Assembly (NCBI GenBank): GCA_042854365.1 | Contig: AP031437.1 | Span: forward strand, 1,364,001-1,428,000 | Direction of reading: 5' to 3' | Length of the DNA: 64,000 nt | Source: Anaeromassilibacillus sp001305115 | GTDB lineage: Bacteria; Bacillota; Clostridia; Oscillospirales; Acutalibacteraceae | Shown here: positions 1 through 8,419 of the stretch, one piece after another | Position numbering within the stretch: the stretch's first letter is position 1 | Layout: every line of letters begins with the position of its first letter | Program-made: the position numbers and the translations under genes | The notes under the pieces: model-generated | Told to the model about the DNA's origin: nothing | The model's input: the letters and a program-made list of their open reading frames with translations, nothing else | Database searches by the model: none

Positions 1-987
1 CGTTGCATCGAAGCGGGAAAAAGCGTCGTAACATCCAATAAAGAACTGGTGGCGACCAAGGGTGCAGAAATCCTCAAGTTGGCACAGGAAAAAAATGTGA
101 ACTTCCTGTTCGAAGCCAGTGTGGGTGGAGGTATCCCCATTATCCGGCCGATTAGCCAGTGCCTGGCGGCAAATGATGTGATCGAAATTGCGGGAATCTT
201 AAATGGTACTACGAATTTTATTTTGACAAAAATGATTCACGAGTCAATGGATTTCCAGGATGCGTTGTCCTTAGCACAGAAGCTGGGGTATGCAGAGCGG
301 AATCCTGCAGCCGACGTAGAGGGCGACGACGCCTGCCGGAAGATTTGTATTCTGGCCTCTCTGGCGTTTGGCCGGCATGTTTATCCGGAACAAGTTCATA
401 CGGAGGGGATCACAAAGATTTCTTTGGCCGATGTAGAATATGCAGAGCAGTGGGGCGGCGTAGTAAAGCTGATCGGCCGTGTCAAACAGATGGAGAGCGG
501 AAAGCTTCAGATCATTGTCTGCCCGATGTTTATTCCCCGTGAGAGCCAGCTGGCCAATGTGGACGATGTATTTAATGGAATCATGGTTCGTGGCGACTCA
601 ACCGGCGACGTAGTGTTCTATGGAAAGGGCGCTGGTAAGCTGCCGACCGCCAGTGCGGTGGTAGCCGATGTGATCGATTGTGTCAAACATTTTAAGGCCA
701 GGAAGTATCTCTATTGGGGAGAGGGAAGCCCGGATTATATTGAGGATTATCTGGATGATAAGGTGAGCATGTATGTGCGCGCTAGTACGGATAACGAGGC
801 GCTTGCCCTTGGCAACGCCGGTCACCTGTTGGGGAAAATTAACCATTTGACGCGCAAGAATGCACCGGCCGGCGAAATCGCCTTTGTCACAGAGGCGATG
901 CCGGAACGTTTGATTGTTGCCAATTTAAAAAAGCTTTCTGAATTGGGAGTCACCATTGAAAATACCATTCGTATCGGAGAGCTGTGA
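1..987 (+). CDS. hom: Homoserine dehydrogenase (5' end outside window)
   Basis: NAD(P)-dependent reduction of aspartate semialdehyde to homoserine, the branch step to threonine and methionine. The open frame runs from base 1 without a start, so 328 codons of the C-terminal part are present and the N-terminal nucleotide-binding region is lost. Seen: the family segments AGKSVVTSNKELVA at the left edge, GGGIPII, GILNGTTNFIL and GYAERNPAADVEGDDA (the substrate-binding region). The last ~90 residues fit a C-terminal ACT-type regulatory domain, as in Gram-positive homoserine dehydrogenases. A GTG at base 49 is internal and is not the start. thrB follows after 29 bp, so the two are probably cotranscribed. 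Confidence 0.95.
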   Translation, partial: RCIEAGKSVVTSNKELVATKGAEILKLAQEKNVNFLFEASVGGGIPIIRPISQCLAANDVIEIAGILNGTTNFILTKMIHESMDFQDALSLAQKLGYAERNPAADVEGDDACRKICILASLAFGRHVYPEQVHTEGITKISLADVEYAEQWGGVVKLIGRVKQMESGKLQIIVCPMFIPRESQLANVDDVFNGIMVRGDSTGDVVFYGKGAGKLPTASAVVADVIDCVKHFKARKYLYWGEGSPDYIEDYLDDKVSMYVRASTDNEALALGNAGHLLGKINHLTRKNAPAGEIAFVTEAMPERLIVANLKKLSELGVTIENTIRIGEL

Positions 988-1016
988 GTGATATAGATAT
1001 AGGAGAGAAGTAGAGC

Positions 1017-1913
1017 ATGATAAGAATACAGATTCCGGCGACCAGCGCCAATTTGGGTTCTGGTTTTGATTCCTTGGGAATCGCTTTGACCATGTATAAC
1101 CAGGTTTGGATGGAGGAGTCCGATACATTGGATATTTCCTCCAAAGATGATGTTAAGATTCCTACTGATGAAAATAACCTCATTTTTTGGGCCGCAAAAC
1201 AGGTCTACGAGAAATGTGGCCGGAAGTTACCAGGGCTAAAACTGATTCAGCAGAATGATATTCCCATGGCGCGTGGGCTGGGCAGCAGTTCGGCTTGTAT
1301 TGTGGCTGGCATTCTGGGCGCCAACCGTTTGCTGGGCAGTCCTTTGAGTACGACGGAACTGATTAATTTAGCGGCAGAAATTGAAGGCCATCCGGACAAT
1401 ACAACCCCCGCAATTGAGGGCGGTTTGGTGGCTTCTGCAATTGAAGCAGGCCGTGTTTACAGTGTTAGTGTACCGGTTTCAGAAAAGATTCGCTTTGCCC
1501 TGTTTATCCCTCCGTTTGAGTTAAAAACGGAGAAAGCCCGTTCCGTGTTGCCAGAGTCATATGCCCGAGCAGATGCAGTGTATAACTTGTCGCGTTCGGC
1601 ACTGATGACCGCATCCTTGTTCTCAGGAAAGTTGGAAAACCTGCGTGTGGCGGTACAGGATAAGATTCACCAACCGTACCGTTCCGGATTGATCGACAAC
1701 CTGGACAATGTGTTCCGCCTGAGCTATGAGCTCGGTTCACTCGGTACTTATGTCAGTGGCGCCGGCCCAACGATTATTTCGATGATCGACGTAGCGGATA
1801 CAGATAATTTTGTCAAGTATGCTGCGGGACATTTAGAAGAGAAGGGCATTGCCGGCTGGCAGATCCGAATTTTGAAGGCGGATTCCAACGGCGCACAAAT
1901 CTCCATTGCCTGA
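1017..1913 (+). CDS. thrB: Homoserine kinase
   Basis: Phosphorylates homoserine with ATP in threonine synthesis. 298 residues, the usual family length. GHMP kinase signatures are visible: the N-terminal ATSANLGSGFDSLGIAL and the glycine-serine ATP loop PMARGLGSSSACIVAG near residue 85. An AGGAGAG ribosome binding site at about 1001 precedes the ATG. It lies 29 bp behind hom in the same direction. No threonine synthase (thrC) follows, so thrC must lie elsewhere. Confidence 0.95.
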   Translation: MIRIQIPATSANLGSGFDSLGIALTMYNQVWMEESDTLDISSKDDVKIPTDENNLIFWAAKQVYEKCGRKLPGLKLIQQNDIPMARGLGSSSACIVAGILGANRLLGSPLSTTELINLAAEIEGHPDNTTPAIEGGLVASAIEAGRVYSVSVPVSEKIRFALFIPPFELKTEKARSVLPESYARADAVYNLSRSALMTASLFSGKLENLRVAVQDKIHQPYRSGLIDNLDNVFRLSYELGSLGTYVSGAGPTIISMIDVADTDNFVKYAAGHLEEKGIAGWQIRILKADSNGAQISIA

Positions 1914-1937
1914 GGATGAGCTGACAAAGTGGGATAG

Positions 1938-1954
1938 ACCGGTTTTCCGGTTTT
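1938..1954 (+). terminator. Possible weak terminator after thrB
   Basis: A 5-bp stem ACCGG/CCGGT with a TTTT loop is followed by TTTTG. It is short, so only partial termination between thrB and lysC is suggested. A second weak stem (GCTTCC at 1971, GGAAGC at 1990) follows. Confidence 0.3.
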
Positions 1955-2040
1955 GATAGGCGAGGTCTCTGCTTCCAGGATCGTGGTTCGGAAGCGGCGC
2001 TTTGCGTATTTTTATTGATTGAGAGATGGAGGATGAACCA

Positions 2041-3261
2041 ATGAGCCTTATCGTTCAAAAATTCGGCGGCAGTTCTGTTGCAAATGCCGAACGCCTGTTC
2101 AACGTGGCCAACATCGTCACCCAAACATATAAGGAGGGCAATGATGTGGTCGTAGTGGTTTCCGCTCAGGGCGATACCACGGACGATCTGATTGCCAAGG
2201 CAAATGAAATCAACCCGAATGCATCAAAACGTGAAATGGATATGCTATTGACTTCTGGCGAACAGATTTCTGCTTCCCTCTTGGCGATGGCAATTGAAAA
2301 ACTGGGCTTTCCGGTGGTTTCCCTGTTGGGGTGGCAGGCTGGCTTTTACACCAGTTCCGCCTATGGTGCGGCACGTATCAAGCGTGTAACGCCGGACCGC
2401 ATCAAAAAGGAGATTGACAAGAAAAATATCGTGGTGGTGACTGGCTTTCAAGGGGTAAACCGTTACGACGATATGACCACATTAGGGCGCGGCGGTTCAG
2501 ATACCAGTGCGGTTGCTATCGCAGCGGTTTTAAATGCAGACCTGTGTCAGATCTACACCGATGTGGAAGGGGTATTCACGGCCGACCCACGCAAAGTAAA
2601 AAATGCACGCAAATTGAGTGTGATCTCTTATGATGAGATGTTGGAATTGGCGTCTTTGGGGGCGCAGGTTTTAAACAATCGTTCTGTAGAGATGGCGAAA
2701 AAGTATAACATAGAGCTTGAGGTACTTTCTAGCCTGACCAAAGCGAAGGGCACCATTGTGAAGGAGGCAACAAAAGTGGAAAAAATGGTAATCAGCGGAA
2801 TTGCAAAAGATGAGGATGTCGCACGCGTTTCCATCATTGGCGTGCCGGACCGTCCTGGTCTAGCATTTAAGATTTTCTCAAAACTGGCAGCGAAGAATAT
2901 CAATGTCGATATTATTCTCCAGTCCATCGGAAGAAATGGGACAAAGGACATCAGCTTCACCGTCAGCCATGACAATTTGAAGGCGACCATTGATTTGTTG
3001 AATCCTTATGTGGATTTGATTGGTGCGACTAGCGTAGTTTACGATGAAAATGTAGCCAAAGTTTCTGCGGTTGGCGCAGGGATGGAAACTCACCCGGGCA
3101 TCGCGGCGGAAATGTTTGAATCTCTTTATGAAGCCAATATCAATATCAAGATGATCTCCACCAGTGAGATCAAGATCTCTGTTTTGATCGATAGCAAGGA
3201 CGCCGATAAAGCGGTTGCTGCAGTTCACGATAAATTCTTTGGCAGTGCATTGGATGCTTAA
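2041..3261 (+). CDS. lysC: Aspartate kinase
   Basis: First step of the aspartate pathway, aspartate to 4-phosphoaspartate, feeding lysine, threonine and methionine. 406 residues. The amino-acid kinase domain starts with IVQKFGGSSVANAERL and carries GRGGSDTSAVAIAA. Two ACT domains fill the C-terminal third (VSIIGVPDRPGLAFKIFS and VSAVGAGMETHPGIAAEMF), so feedback control by lysine and/or threonine is expected. The start at 2041 has GGAGG 8 bp upstream; an in-frame ATG at 2026 overlaps that ribosome binding site and is rejected. Which amino acid inhibits this isozyme cannot be read from the sequence. Confidence 0.95.
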   Translation: MSLIVQKFGGSSVANAERLFNVANIVTQTYKEGNDVVVVVSAQGDTTDDLIAKANEINPNASKREMDMLLTSGEQISASLLAMAIEKLGFPVVSLLGWQAGFYTSSAYGAARIKRVTPDRIKKEIDKKNIVVVTGFQGVNRYDDMTTLGRGGSDTSAVAIAAVLNADLCQIYTDVEGVFTADPRKVKNARKLSVISYDEMLELASLGAQVLNNRSVEMAKKYNIELEVLSSLTKAKGTIVKEATKVEKMVISGIAKDEDVARVSIIGVPDRPGLAFKIFSKLAAKNINVDIILQSIGRNGTKDISFTVSHDNLKATIDLLNPYVDLIGATSVVYDENVAKVSAVGAGMETHPGIAAEMFESLYEANINIKMISTSEIKISVLIDSKDADKAVAAVHDKFFGSALDA

Positions 3262-3283
3262 TGATCGAACCTGGTTGTTGTTT

Positions 3284-3310
3284 GGGTCCCCTGAATGGGG
3301 ACCCATTTTT
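3284..3310 (+). terminator. Rho-independent terminator after lysC
   Basis: Perfect 8-bp stem GGGTCCCC/GGGGACCC with a 5-base loop, then ATTTTTT. It closes the hom-thrB-lysC unit 22 bp after the lysC stop. Confidence 0.85.
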
Positions 3311-3458
3311 TATTAGATCGATAAAGCAGAATGGTTTGCTTATAAAATTGTAATGATATAGATTTTTTTTGTGAAATATGTTATATTATGAACGATAAGA
3401 ATTTTTGATCTGGCTATAAAAAAGAAACAGATCGTTTCTAGAGAGAGGGGAGTCTTGG

Positions 3459-5387
3459 ATGGATTTCAGAAGGATTGATGCTTATCTCCAAGGGGCATCT
3501 CTGGATGGCTATCAGGATTTTGGCGCACATTTTAGCCATGAATACGATCAAGATGGCGCGCGCTTTACGGTGTATGCGCCGAATGCTTCTCGCGTCATGT
3601 TGATTGGTTCGTTTAATGGTTGGACCGGTTACGATATGGAGCGGATGCCTTCCGGTGTTTGGACCATTTTTGTTCAAGGAATTCAGGAAATGGATATGTA
3701 CAAATACCGGATCTTTACGGCGAAGGGGGAGGTGTATGATCGGGCGGACCCGTTTGCCTTTTACAGTGAGTTGCGGCCAAACACCGCCTCGTATGTGTAC
3801 AACCTGAATCATTTTCCTTGGACAGATGGAAAATGGATGACCACCCGTGATAAGAACTACAATAAACCATTGAATATCTACGAAGTACATGCCGGTTCTT
3901 GGAAGGTCAAAGACGCCCCGAAGGATGCACGTTTTTATCGCTATGATGAATTGGCTGAGCTGTTGATTCCTTATGTCAAAAAGATGGGATATACCCACAT
4001 AGAGTTACTTCCTTTGACAGAACATCCTTTTGACGGGTCCTGGGGGTATCAAGTGACGGGATATTTTAGCGCTACCAGCCGGTATGGAACCCCAAAACAG
4101 CTGATGCATTTTGTAAACCAATGCCATGAGCAGGGAATCGGTGTCATTATGGACTTTGTCCCTACTCATTTTGTCTCTGACTTTTATGCGCTGCATCAAT
4201 TTGACGGCGGATTCGTCTATGAGAGCGAATATGAGGATCAACGGTACAGCGAGTGGGGAACAGTCCTCTTCGATTATTCAAAGCCCCATGTGATTAGTTT
4301 TTTACGTTCAGCAATCGACTTTTGGCTCACATATTACCACTTTGACGGAGTACGGTATGATGCGGTTGCAAACCTAATTTATCACAAGGGCAATCCCAAT
4401 GACGCAGTCAATGAAACAGGGATTTGGTTTTTAAAAACCTGTAATTATGCGATTCAAAAACGTCATCCCAACGTGATGTTAATTGCAGAAGATTCCTCCA
4501 ATTATTTGAAGGTCACGGCGCCGGTGGAATACGGGGGATTGGGGTTTGACTACAAATGGGACCTTGGCTGGATGAATGATACGCTCGACTACTTGGCGGT
4601 TCCTCCGGTACAGCGATCCGGCGTACACACAAAAATCAGCTTCTCCATGAGCTATTTTTACAATGATATTTTTTTGTTGCCGTTTTCACATGACGAGGTC
4701 GTACATGGAAAAAAGACGATTATTGATAAAATTGCAGGAAATTACGAAGAAAAATTCCATCAACTTCGCACGTTGTATCTTTATATGTTTACCCATCCTG
4801 GGAAAAAACTCAATTTTATGGGAAACGAATTGGCGGAGTTTAAGGAATGGGACGAGCAAAAGGAACTTGGTTGGAATTTGTTGACCTATCCTGCCCATGA
4901 CGCATTCTGGAATTATCTCCAGACATTGCAACATCTCTACCTAGAAGAGAGCGCCCTTTATCAAGAGGAATATCATGCAAAGAGCTTTCAATGGTTGGAT
5001 GTGAACGATGCAAGCCGCTGTGTGTTTGCGTACAAGCGGAGTGATTTAGCAAAGGAAGAGCTGTACATTGCCTTGAACTTTTCCAATCGCATGCATATGC
5101 ATTATCCGCTGATGGTGGACCATTATGGGATATATGCGGAGATGCTGAATACGGATGAACTGCATTTTGGTGGAAAAGGAAAGACGAATGAGGGGGAATT
5201 GCGCACACAGCTCCAGAGCGGAAAATATTATCTGGACATCAACCTGGCGCCATTTGCCTCGTGTATCATCAAACGGATTGATACCACCGTACCTCGGATG
5301 CAGCCGGTTAAACCAATTGGCCGAACACATCAAAGTGCGCAAAAGGAAAAACAGCCAACAGAAGAATTACCTGAGGGAAGGGAATAA
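3459..5387 (+). CDS. glgB: 1,4-alpha-glucan branching enzyme
   Basis: Makes alpha-1,6 branches in glycogen. 642 residues. Order: CBM48-type N-terminal domain (about 25-110), GH13 catalytic barrel with YEVHAGSW near 141, nucleophile Asp301 in FDGVRYDAVANLIY, acid/base Glu344 in VMLIAEDSS, transition-state Asp412 in FSHDEVVHGK, then the beta domain. The last ~30 residues are a polar tail, probably disordered. Start ATG 3459 follows an AGAGAGAGGGG tract. No other glycogen genes are adjacent, so it stands alone. Its stop is 10 bp from repeat element copy 1, which probably also ends its transcript. Confidence 0.95.
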   Translation: MDFRRIDAYLQGASLDGYQDFGAHFSHEYDQDGARFTVYAPNASRVMLIGSFNGWTGYDMERMPSGVWTIFVQGIQEMDMYKYRIFTAKGEVYDRADPFAFYSELRPNTASYVYNLNHFPWTDGKWMTTRDKNYNKPLNIYEVHAGSWKVKDAPKDARFYRYDELAELLIPYVKKMGYTHIELLPLTEHPFDGSWGYQVTGYFSATSRYGTPKQLMHFVNQCHEQGIGVIMDFVPTHFVSDFYALHQFDGGFVYESEYEDQRYSEWGTVLFDYSKPHVISFLRSAIDFWLTYYHFDGVRYDAVANLIYHKGNPNDAVNETGIWFLKTCNYAIQKRHPNVMLIAEDSSNYLKVTAPVEYGGLGFDYKWDLGWMNDTLDYLAVPPVQRSGVHTKISFSMSYFYNDIFLLPFSHDEVVHGKKTIIDKIAGNYEEKFHQLRTLYLYMFTHPGKKLNFMGNELAEFKEWDEQKELGWNLLTYPAHDAFWNYLQTLQHLYLEESALYQEEYHAKSFQWLDVNDASRCVFAYKRSDLAKEELYIALNFSNRMHMHYPLMVDHYGIYAEMLNTDELHFGGKGKTNEGELRTQLQSGKYYLDINLAPFASCIIKRIDTTVPRMQPVKPIGRTHQSAQKEKQPTEELPEGRE

Positions 5388-5396
5388 GGACAAAAA

Positions 5397-5526
5397 GAGG
5401 ATGCCCCAAAACTACGAATCGTTCGATTCATAGGAAAGGGGCATCCTTTTTCTGTCTGGAAAAATATCTGGATTTCTAAAAAACGAGGGTATCCTGAAGT
5501 CATTTCATTACTTTTGGGACACCCTC
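5397..5526. repeat. Two-hairpin repeat element, copy 1 (MITE or REP-doublet)
   Basis: 130 bp between the convergent stops of glgB and asnA. Outer ends are inverted repeats: GAGGATGCCCCAAAA on the left, TTTTGGGACACCCTC on the right. Each half also folds alone: the left half pairs GGATGCCCC with GGGGCATCC around a GAATC/GATTC tip, the right half pairs GAGGGTATCC with GGGACACCCTC. Same orientation as the copy at 45324, opposite to that at 13210. No coding capacity. Probably also works as a bidirectional terminator. Confidence 0.85.
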
Positions 5527-5559
5527 CCTTGATCGATCTGTAAAGTTCTTCGTAACTTT

Positions 5560-6573
5560 TTATAGCAAATGAATGGCATACCCTTCGCAGGCATTCCGCA
5601 TGCTATCCGGCCAGACAGAGGCCTGTACTTCGCCGATATGTGCCTTTTCCAATAGCGCCATGCATATGCGGGACTGCCCGATGCCGCCCCCCATGGTGAG
5701 TGGCAACCGCCCTTCCAATAACATGCTGTGGAAGGGCAACCGGGCGCGTTCTTCACAGCCTGCTGCGGCAAGCTGATGGCGCAGGGCTTCTGCATCCACG
5801 CGAATCCCCATGGAAGAGAGCTCCAGGGCGCGATTCAAAACCGGATACCAAATGATGATGTCGCCATTGAGAGACCAATCGTCGTAGTCCGGCGCGCGGC
5901 CATCATGAGGCTTGCCGGATTTCAATGCTCCACCGATTTGGGAGATAAATACTGCGCCATATTCCCTTGCCGCGGCATCTTCCCGCTGCTTTGGGGTCAG
6001 ATCTGGATAACGGTCTTCCAGTTCCTGGCTGGTTACAAATGTGATTTCCTCGGGAATATAGGAATCTAAAATGGGAAAACGCTCGGTAAGAACCGCCTGC
6101 GTTTTATGTAAGACACCCATAATGGATCGAACAGCGTTTTGTAATGTTTCCATGTTGCGTTCCTCAGCCGTGATGACGCGCTCCCAATCCCACTGATCGA
6201 CATAGACAGAGTGGAGGTTGTCGAGTTCCTCGTCCCGGCGAATCGCATTCATATCCGTATAGAGGCCCGTGTCTGCACGGAACCCATAGCGGGCAAGGGC
6301 CATCCGTTTCCACTTGGCAAGAGAGTGGACGATTTGAACATCGGCATGGATGTCTGCAACATCAAATTGGACAGGGCGTTCCACACCGTTTAAGTCGTCA
6401 TTTAAGCCAGTTTCCGGGCGTACAAAGAGGGGGGCAGACACGCGGGTGAGGGAGAGGGCTGCGGCCAGCTCACGCTCAAAGGTATCCTTTGCAAGCTTAA
6501 TTGCGACTTCGGTCTCTATAATATCGAGCTTTGATGTGTAATCCTTAGGTAAAATCAGGTTGCTCAAATCCAT
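5560..6573 (-). CDS. asnA: Aspartate-ammonia ligase (asparagine synthetase A)
   Basis: Makes asparagine from aspartate, ammonia and ATP. 337 residues against about 330 for the enterobacterial enzyme; related in fold to class II aminoacyl-tRNA synthetases. Seen: SRVSAPLFV-like TRVSAPLFVRPETGLNDDL, RPVQFDV, HSLAKWKRMAL, DMNAIRRDE, YVDQWDWE and the C-terminal GGGIGQSRICMALL. The start at 6573 (MDLSNLILPKDY) has AAAGGATG upstream; a longer frame to 6645 has no such site and adds 24 unlike-family residues. Convergent with glgB, repeat copy 1 between them. Confidence 0.93.
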   Translation of the reverse strand: MDLSNLILPKDYTSKLDIIETEVAIKLAKDTFERELAAALSLTRVSAPLFVRPETGLNDDLNGVERPVQFDVADIHADVQIVHSLAKWKRMALARYGFRADTGLYTDMNAIRRDEELDNLHSVYVDQWDWERVITAEERNMETLQNAVRSIMGVLHKTQAVLTERFPILDSYIPEEITFVTSQELEDRYPDLTPKQREDAAAREYGAVFISQIGGALKSGKPHDGRAPDYDDWSLNGDIIIWYPVLNRALELSSMGIRVDAEALRHQLAAAGCEERARLPFHSMLLEGRLPLTMGGGIGQSRICMALLEKAHIGEVQASVWPDSMRNACEGYAIHLL

Positions 6574-6704
6574 GCTTGGTTCATCCTTTCTCAAATGACA
6601 GCGCGGAAGACCAGTATAAGAGGGATACCGCTGCTGAACGTGCAAAATTTACGCCTTATTATAAACCAAAATGGGATTTTTTGCAATCCTAAAGGGAAGA
6701 AGTT

Positions 6705-6872
6705 TCATTTTTCTGGTTCTAACAGGAGATTTATATAGGATACATAGGCTTTCGTCTGCGGCGTAGTGGGGCTGCTTCCCGTCATAGCGTCTTGCAGAGG
6801 CCCCGGCAGTGACATAAAGAAACGTTGTACCTCCTGATGCTCCCTTAAAAAGTCGTAAAGCTGATCCTCCAT
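6705..6872 (-). CDS. Small hypothetical protein, 55 residues
   Basis: I do not recognise a family. The frame ATG 6872 to TGA 6705 encodes 55 residues starting MEDQLYDFLREHQEVQRFF and ending YVSYINLLLEPEK. An AAGGAAGG ribosome binding site lies about 9 bp before the start. Composition is plausible for a real protein: amphipathic N-terminal helix, a Pro/Gly/Thr-rich middle (SLPGPLQDAMTGSSPTTPQT), then a second helix. No membrane segment or cysteine. It lies upstream of asnA on the same strand, 131 bp away. It is below the usual length cut-off of gene callers. Confidence 0.55.
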   Translation of the reverse strand: MEDQLYDFLREHQEVQRFFMSLPGPLQDAMTGSSPTTPQTKAYVSYINLLLEPEK

Positions 6873-7096
6873 GTGCGGCGCCTTCCTTTCTCGAAATCGG
6901 TGTGTATAGGGAAAGAATCCTTCATCTGATCCTATCTTTTACAAAACCGCCTTCTTTCATACAAAAGAAGCATGGAAAGGGTATTTCTGAGAACAGCCGA
7001 TTTCGGCAATTTGAACGAAGCTGAGCAACGGAAATACAGAAAGTGGCGAATTTGTAACAAGAATGATAAATTTCCTCGAAATCGTATTAGAATCCC

Positions 7097-7125
7097 TTGC
7101 ATATTCGATTTGATTGTGATATATT
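7097..7125 (+). promoter_or_regulatory. Sigma-A promoter of the butyrate operon
   Basis: TTGCAT, 17-bp spacer, TATATT; start of transcription expected near 7132, giving a ~79-base leader before thl. The stretch 6873-7096 upstream holds nothing else I can support. Confidence 0.7.
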
Positions 7126-7131
7126 TAACAT
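7114..7131 (+). promoter_or_regulatory. Rex-like operator over the thl -10 element
   Basis: TTGTGATATATTTAACAT matches 11 of the 14 fixed positions of the Rex box TTGTTAA-N4-TTAACAA and covers the -10. Rex is the NADH/NAD+-sensing repressor known to control crt-bcd-etf-hbd and thl in clostridia. No rex gene lies in the window. Confidence 0.5.
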
Positions 7132-7210
7132 GCAATAAATTATTAGAAGATTGACCTGTGAAACTTTTGGTGGATCGGGTTAGTGAATTATGAAATGGAG
7201 GAACAAAATC

Positions 7211-8398
7211 ATGTCTAAGAAAATCGTATTAGCAGGTGCTGTGCGTACTGCAATCGGTAAGATGGGCGGTGCACTGGCAAATGTTCCGGCTGCCACACTT
7301 GGCTCCATCGTGATCAAAGAGGCTCTCAAGAGAGCAAACGTTGCTCCCGACCAGGTTGATGAGGTTTTGATGGGCTGCGTTCTGCAGGCTGCTCTGGGCC
7401 AGAACGTTGCGCGTCAGGCTGCTGTCAATGCAGGTATCCCGATCGAGGTTCCGGCTTTGACGTTGAACAACGTTTGCGGTTCCGGCCTGAAGTGTGTGAA
7501 CATGGCTGCTGCGATGATCGAAGCTGGCGAGGCAGACATCGTGGTCGCTGGTGGTATGGAGAACATGTCCTCCGCTCCGTATGCGTTGACCAAGGCTCGT
7601 TTTGGCTATCGCATGAACAATGCTACCATGATCGACACCATGGTGAACGATGCACTGTGGGATGCATTCAACGGTTATCACATGGGCATCACTGCTGAGA
7701 ATGTTGCGGAAAAGTACGGCCTGACCCGCGAGATGCAGGACGAATTTGCTGCTTGCAGCCAGCAGAAGTGCGAGAAGGCACAGGCAGAAGGCCGTTTTGA
7801 CGATGAGATTGTTCCGGTTCCGGTAAAGGTTAAGAAGGAAACCGTTATGTTTGCAAAGGATGAGGGTCCGCGTGCAGGCGTTACCGCTGAGGGCATTGCA
7901 AAGCTTCGCCCGGCATTTAAGCCCGATGGCGGCACGGTTACGGCGGCAAATGCTTCCGGCATTAACGATGGCGCAGCTGCAATCGTTGTGATGAGCGAAG
8001 AGAAGGCAAAGGAGCTGGGTGTCACCCCGATGGCTGAGTGGGTTACCGGCGCTTCCGCAGGTGTTGAGCCATCCATCATGGGTATTGGCCCGGTTGCTGC
8101 TACAAAGAAGGCAATGGCAAAGGCAAACCTCAAGGTGGAGGATATGGACCTGATCGAGGCAAACGAGGCATTTGCAGCGCAGTCTTTGGCCGTTGCAAAG
8201 GACCTCAACTTCGATATGGCGAAGGTCAACGTCAACGGCGGTGCAATTGCTCTGGGCCATCCGGTTGGCGCTTCTGGCTGCCGTATCCTGGTTACCCTGC
8301 TGCATGAGATGCAGAAGAGAGGTTCCAACTATGGCCTCGCTACGCTGTGCGTCGGCGGCGGTATGGGCGTTGCCTCCATTGTGAAGAACTACAAATAA
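7211..8398 (+). CDS. thl: Acetyl-CoA acetyltransferase (thiolase)
   Basis: Condenses two acetyl-CoA to acetoacetyl-CoA, the entry of the butyrate pathway. 395 residues, family length. Catalytic residues are all present: acyl-accepting Cys89 in NNVCGSGLKC, His350 in ALGHPVGASG and the second Cys380 in CVGGGMG. Start ATG 7211 has ATGGAGGAA upstream; an in-frame ATG at 7190 is rejected because the ribosome binding site lies inside that extension. First gene of a six-gene operon. Codon use is strongly biased (AAG, CTG, GTT preferred), as in highly expressed genes. Confidence 0.96.
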   Translation: MSKKIVLAGAVRTAIGKMGGALANVPAATLGSIVIKEALKRANVAPDQVDEVLMGCVLQAALGQNVARQAAVNAGIPIEVPALTLNNVCGSGLKCVNMAAAMIEAGEADIVVAGGMENMSSAPYALTKARFGYRMNNATMIDTMVNDALWDAFNGYHMGITAENVAEKYGLTREMQDEFAACSQQKCEKAQAEGRFDDEIVPVPVKVKKETVMFAKDEGPRAGVTAEGIAKLRPAFKPDGGTVTAANASGINDGAAAIVVMSEEKAKELGVTPMAEWVTGASAGVEPSIMGIGPVAATKKAMAKANLKVEDMDLIEANEAFAAQSLAVAKDLNFDMAKVNVNGGAIALGHPVGASGCRILVTLLHEMQKRGSNYGLATLCVGGGMGVASIVKNYK

Positions 8399-8419
8399 GA
8401 AGCTGGGAGCGTTAAGACG

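Noticed and set aside
1914..2040. Lysine riboswitch before lysC
   Set aside because: The gap is only 127 bp, has no lysine riboswitch consensus and only two weak stems.
6972..7154. 60-codon plus-strand frame before thl
   Set aside because: No proper ribosome binding site, and it overlaps the thl promoter and Rex-like site.
7229..8305. 358-codon minus-strand open frame
   Set aside because: Antisense to thl, which has all catalytic residues; no ribosome binding site.
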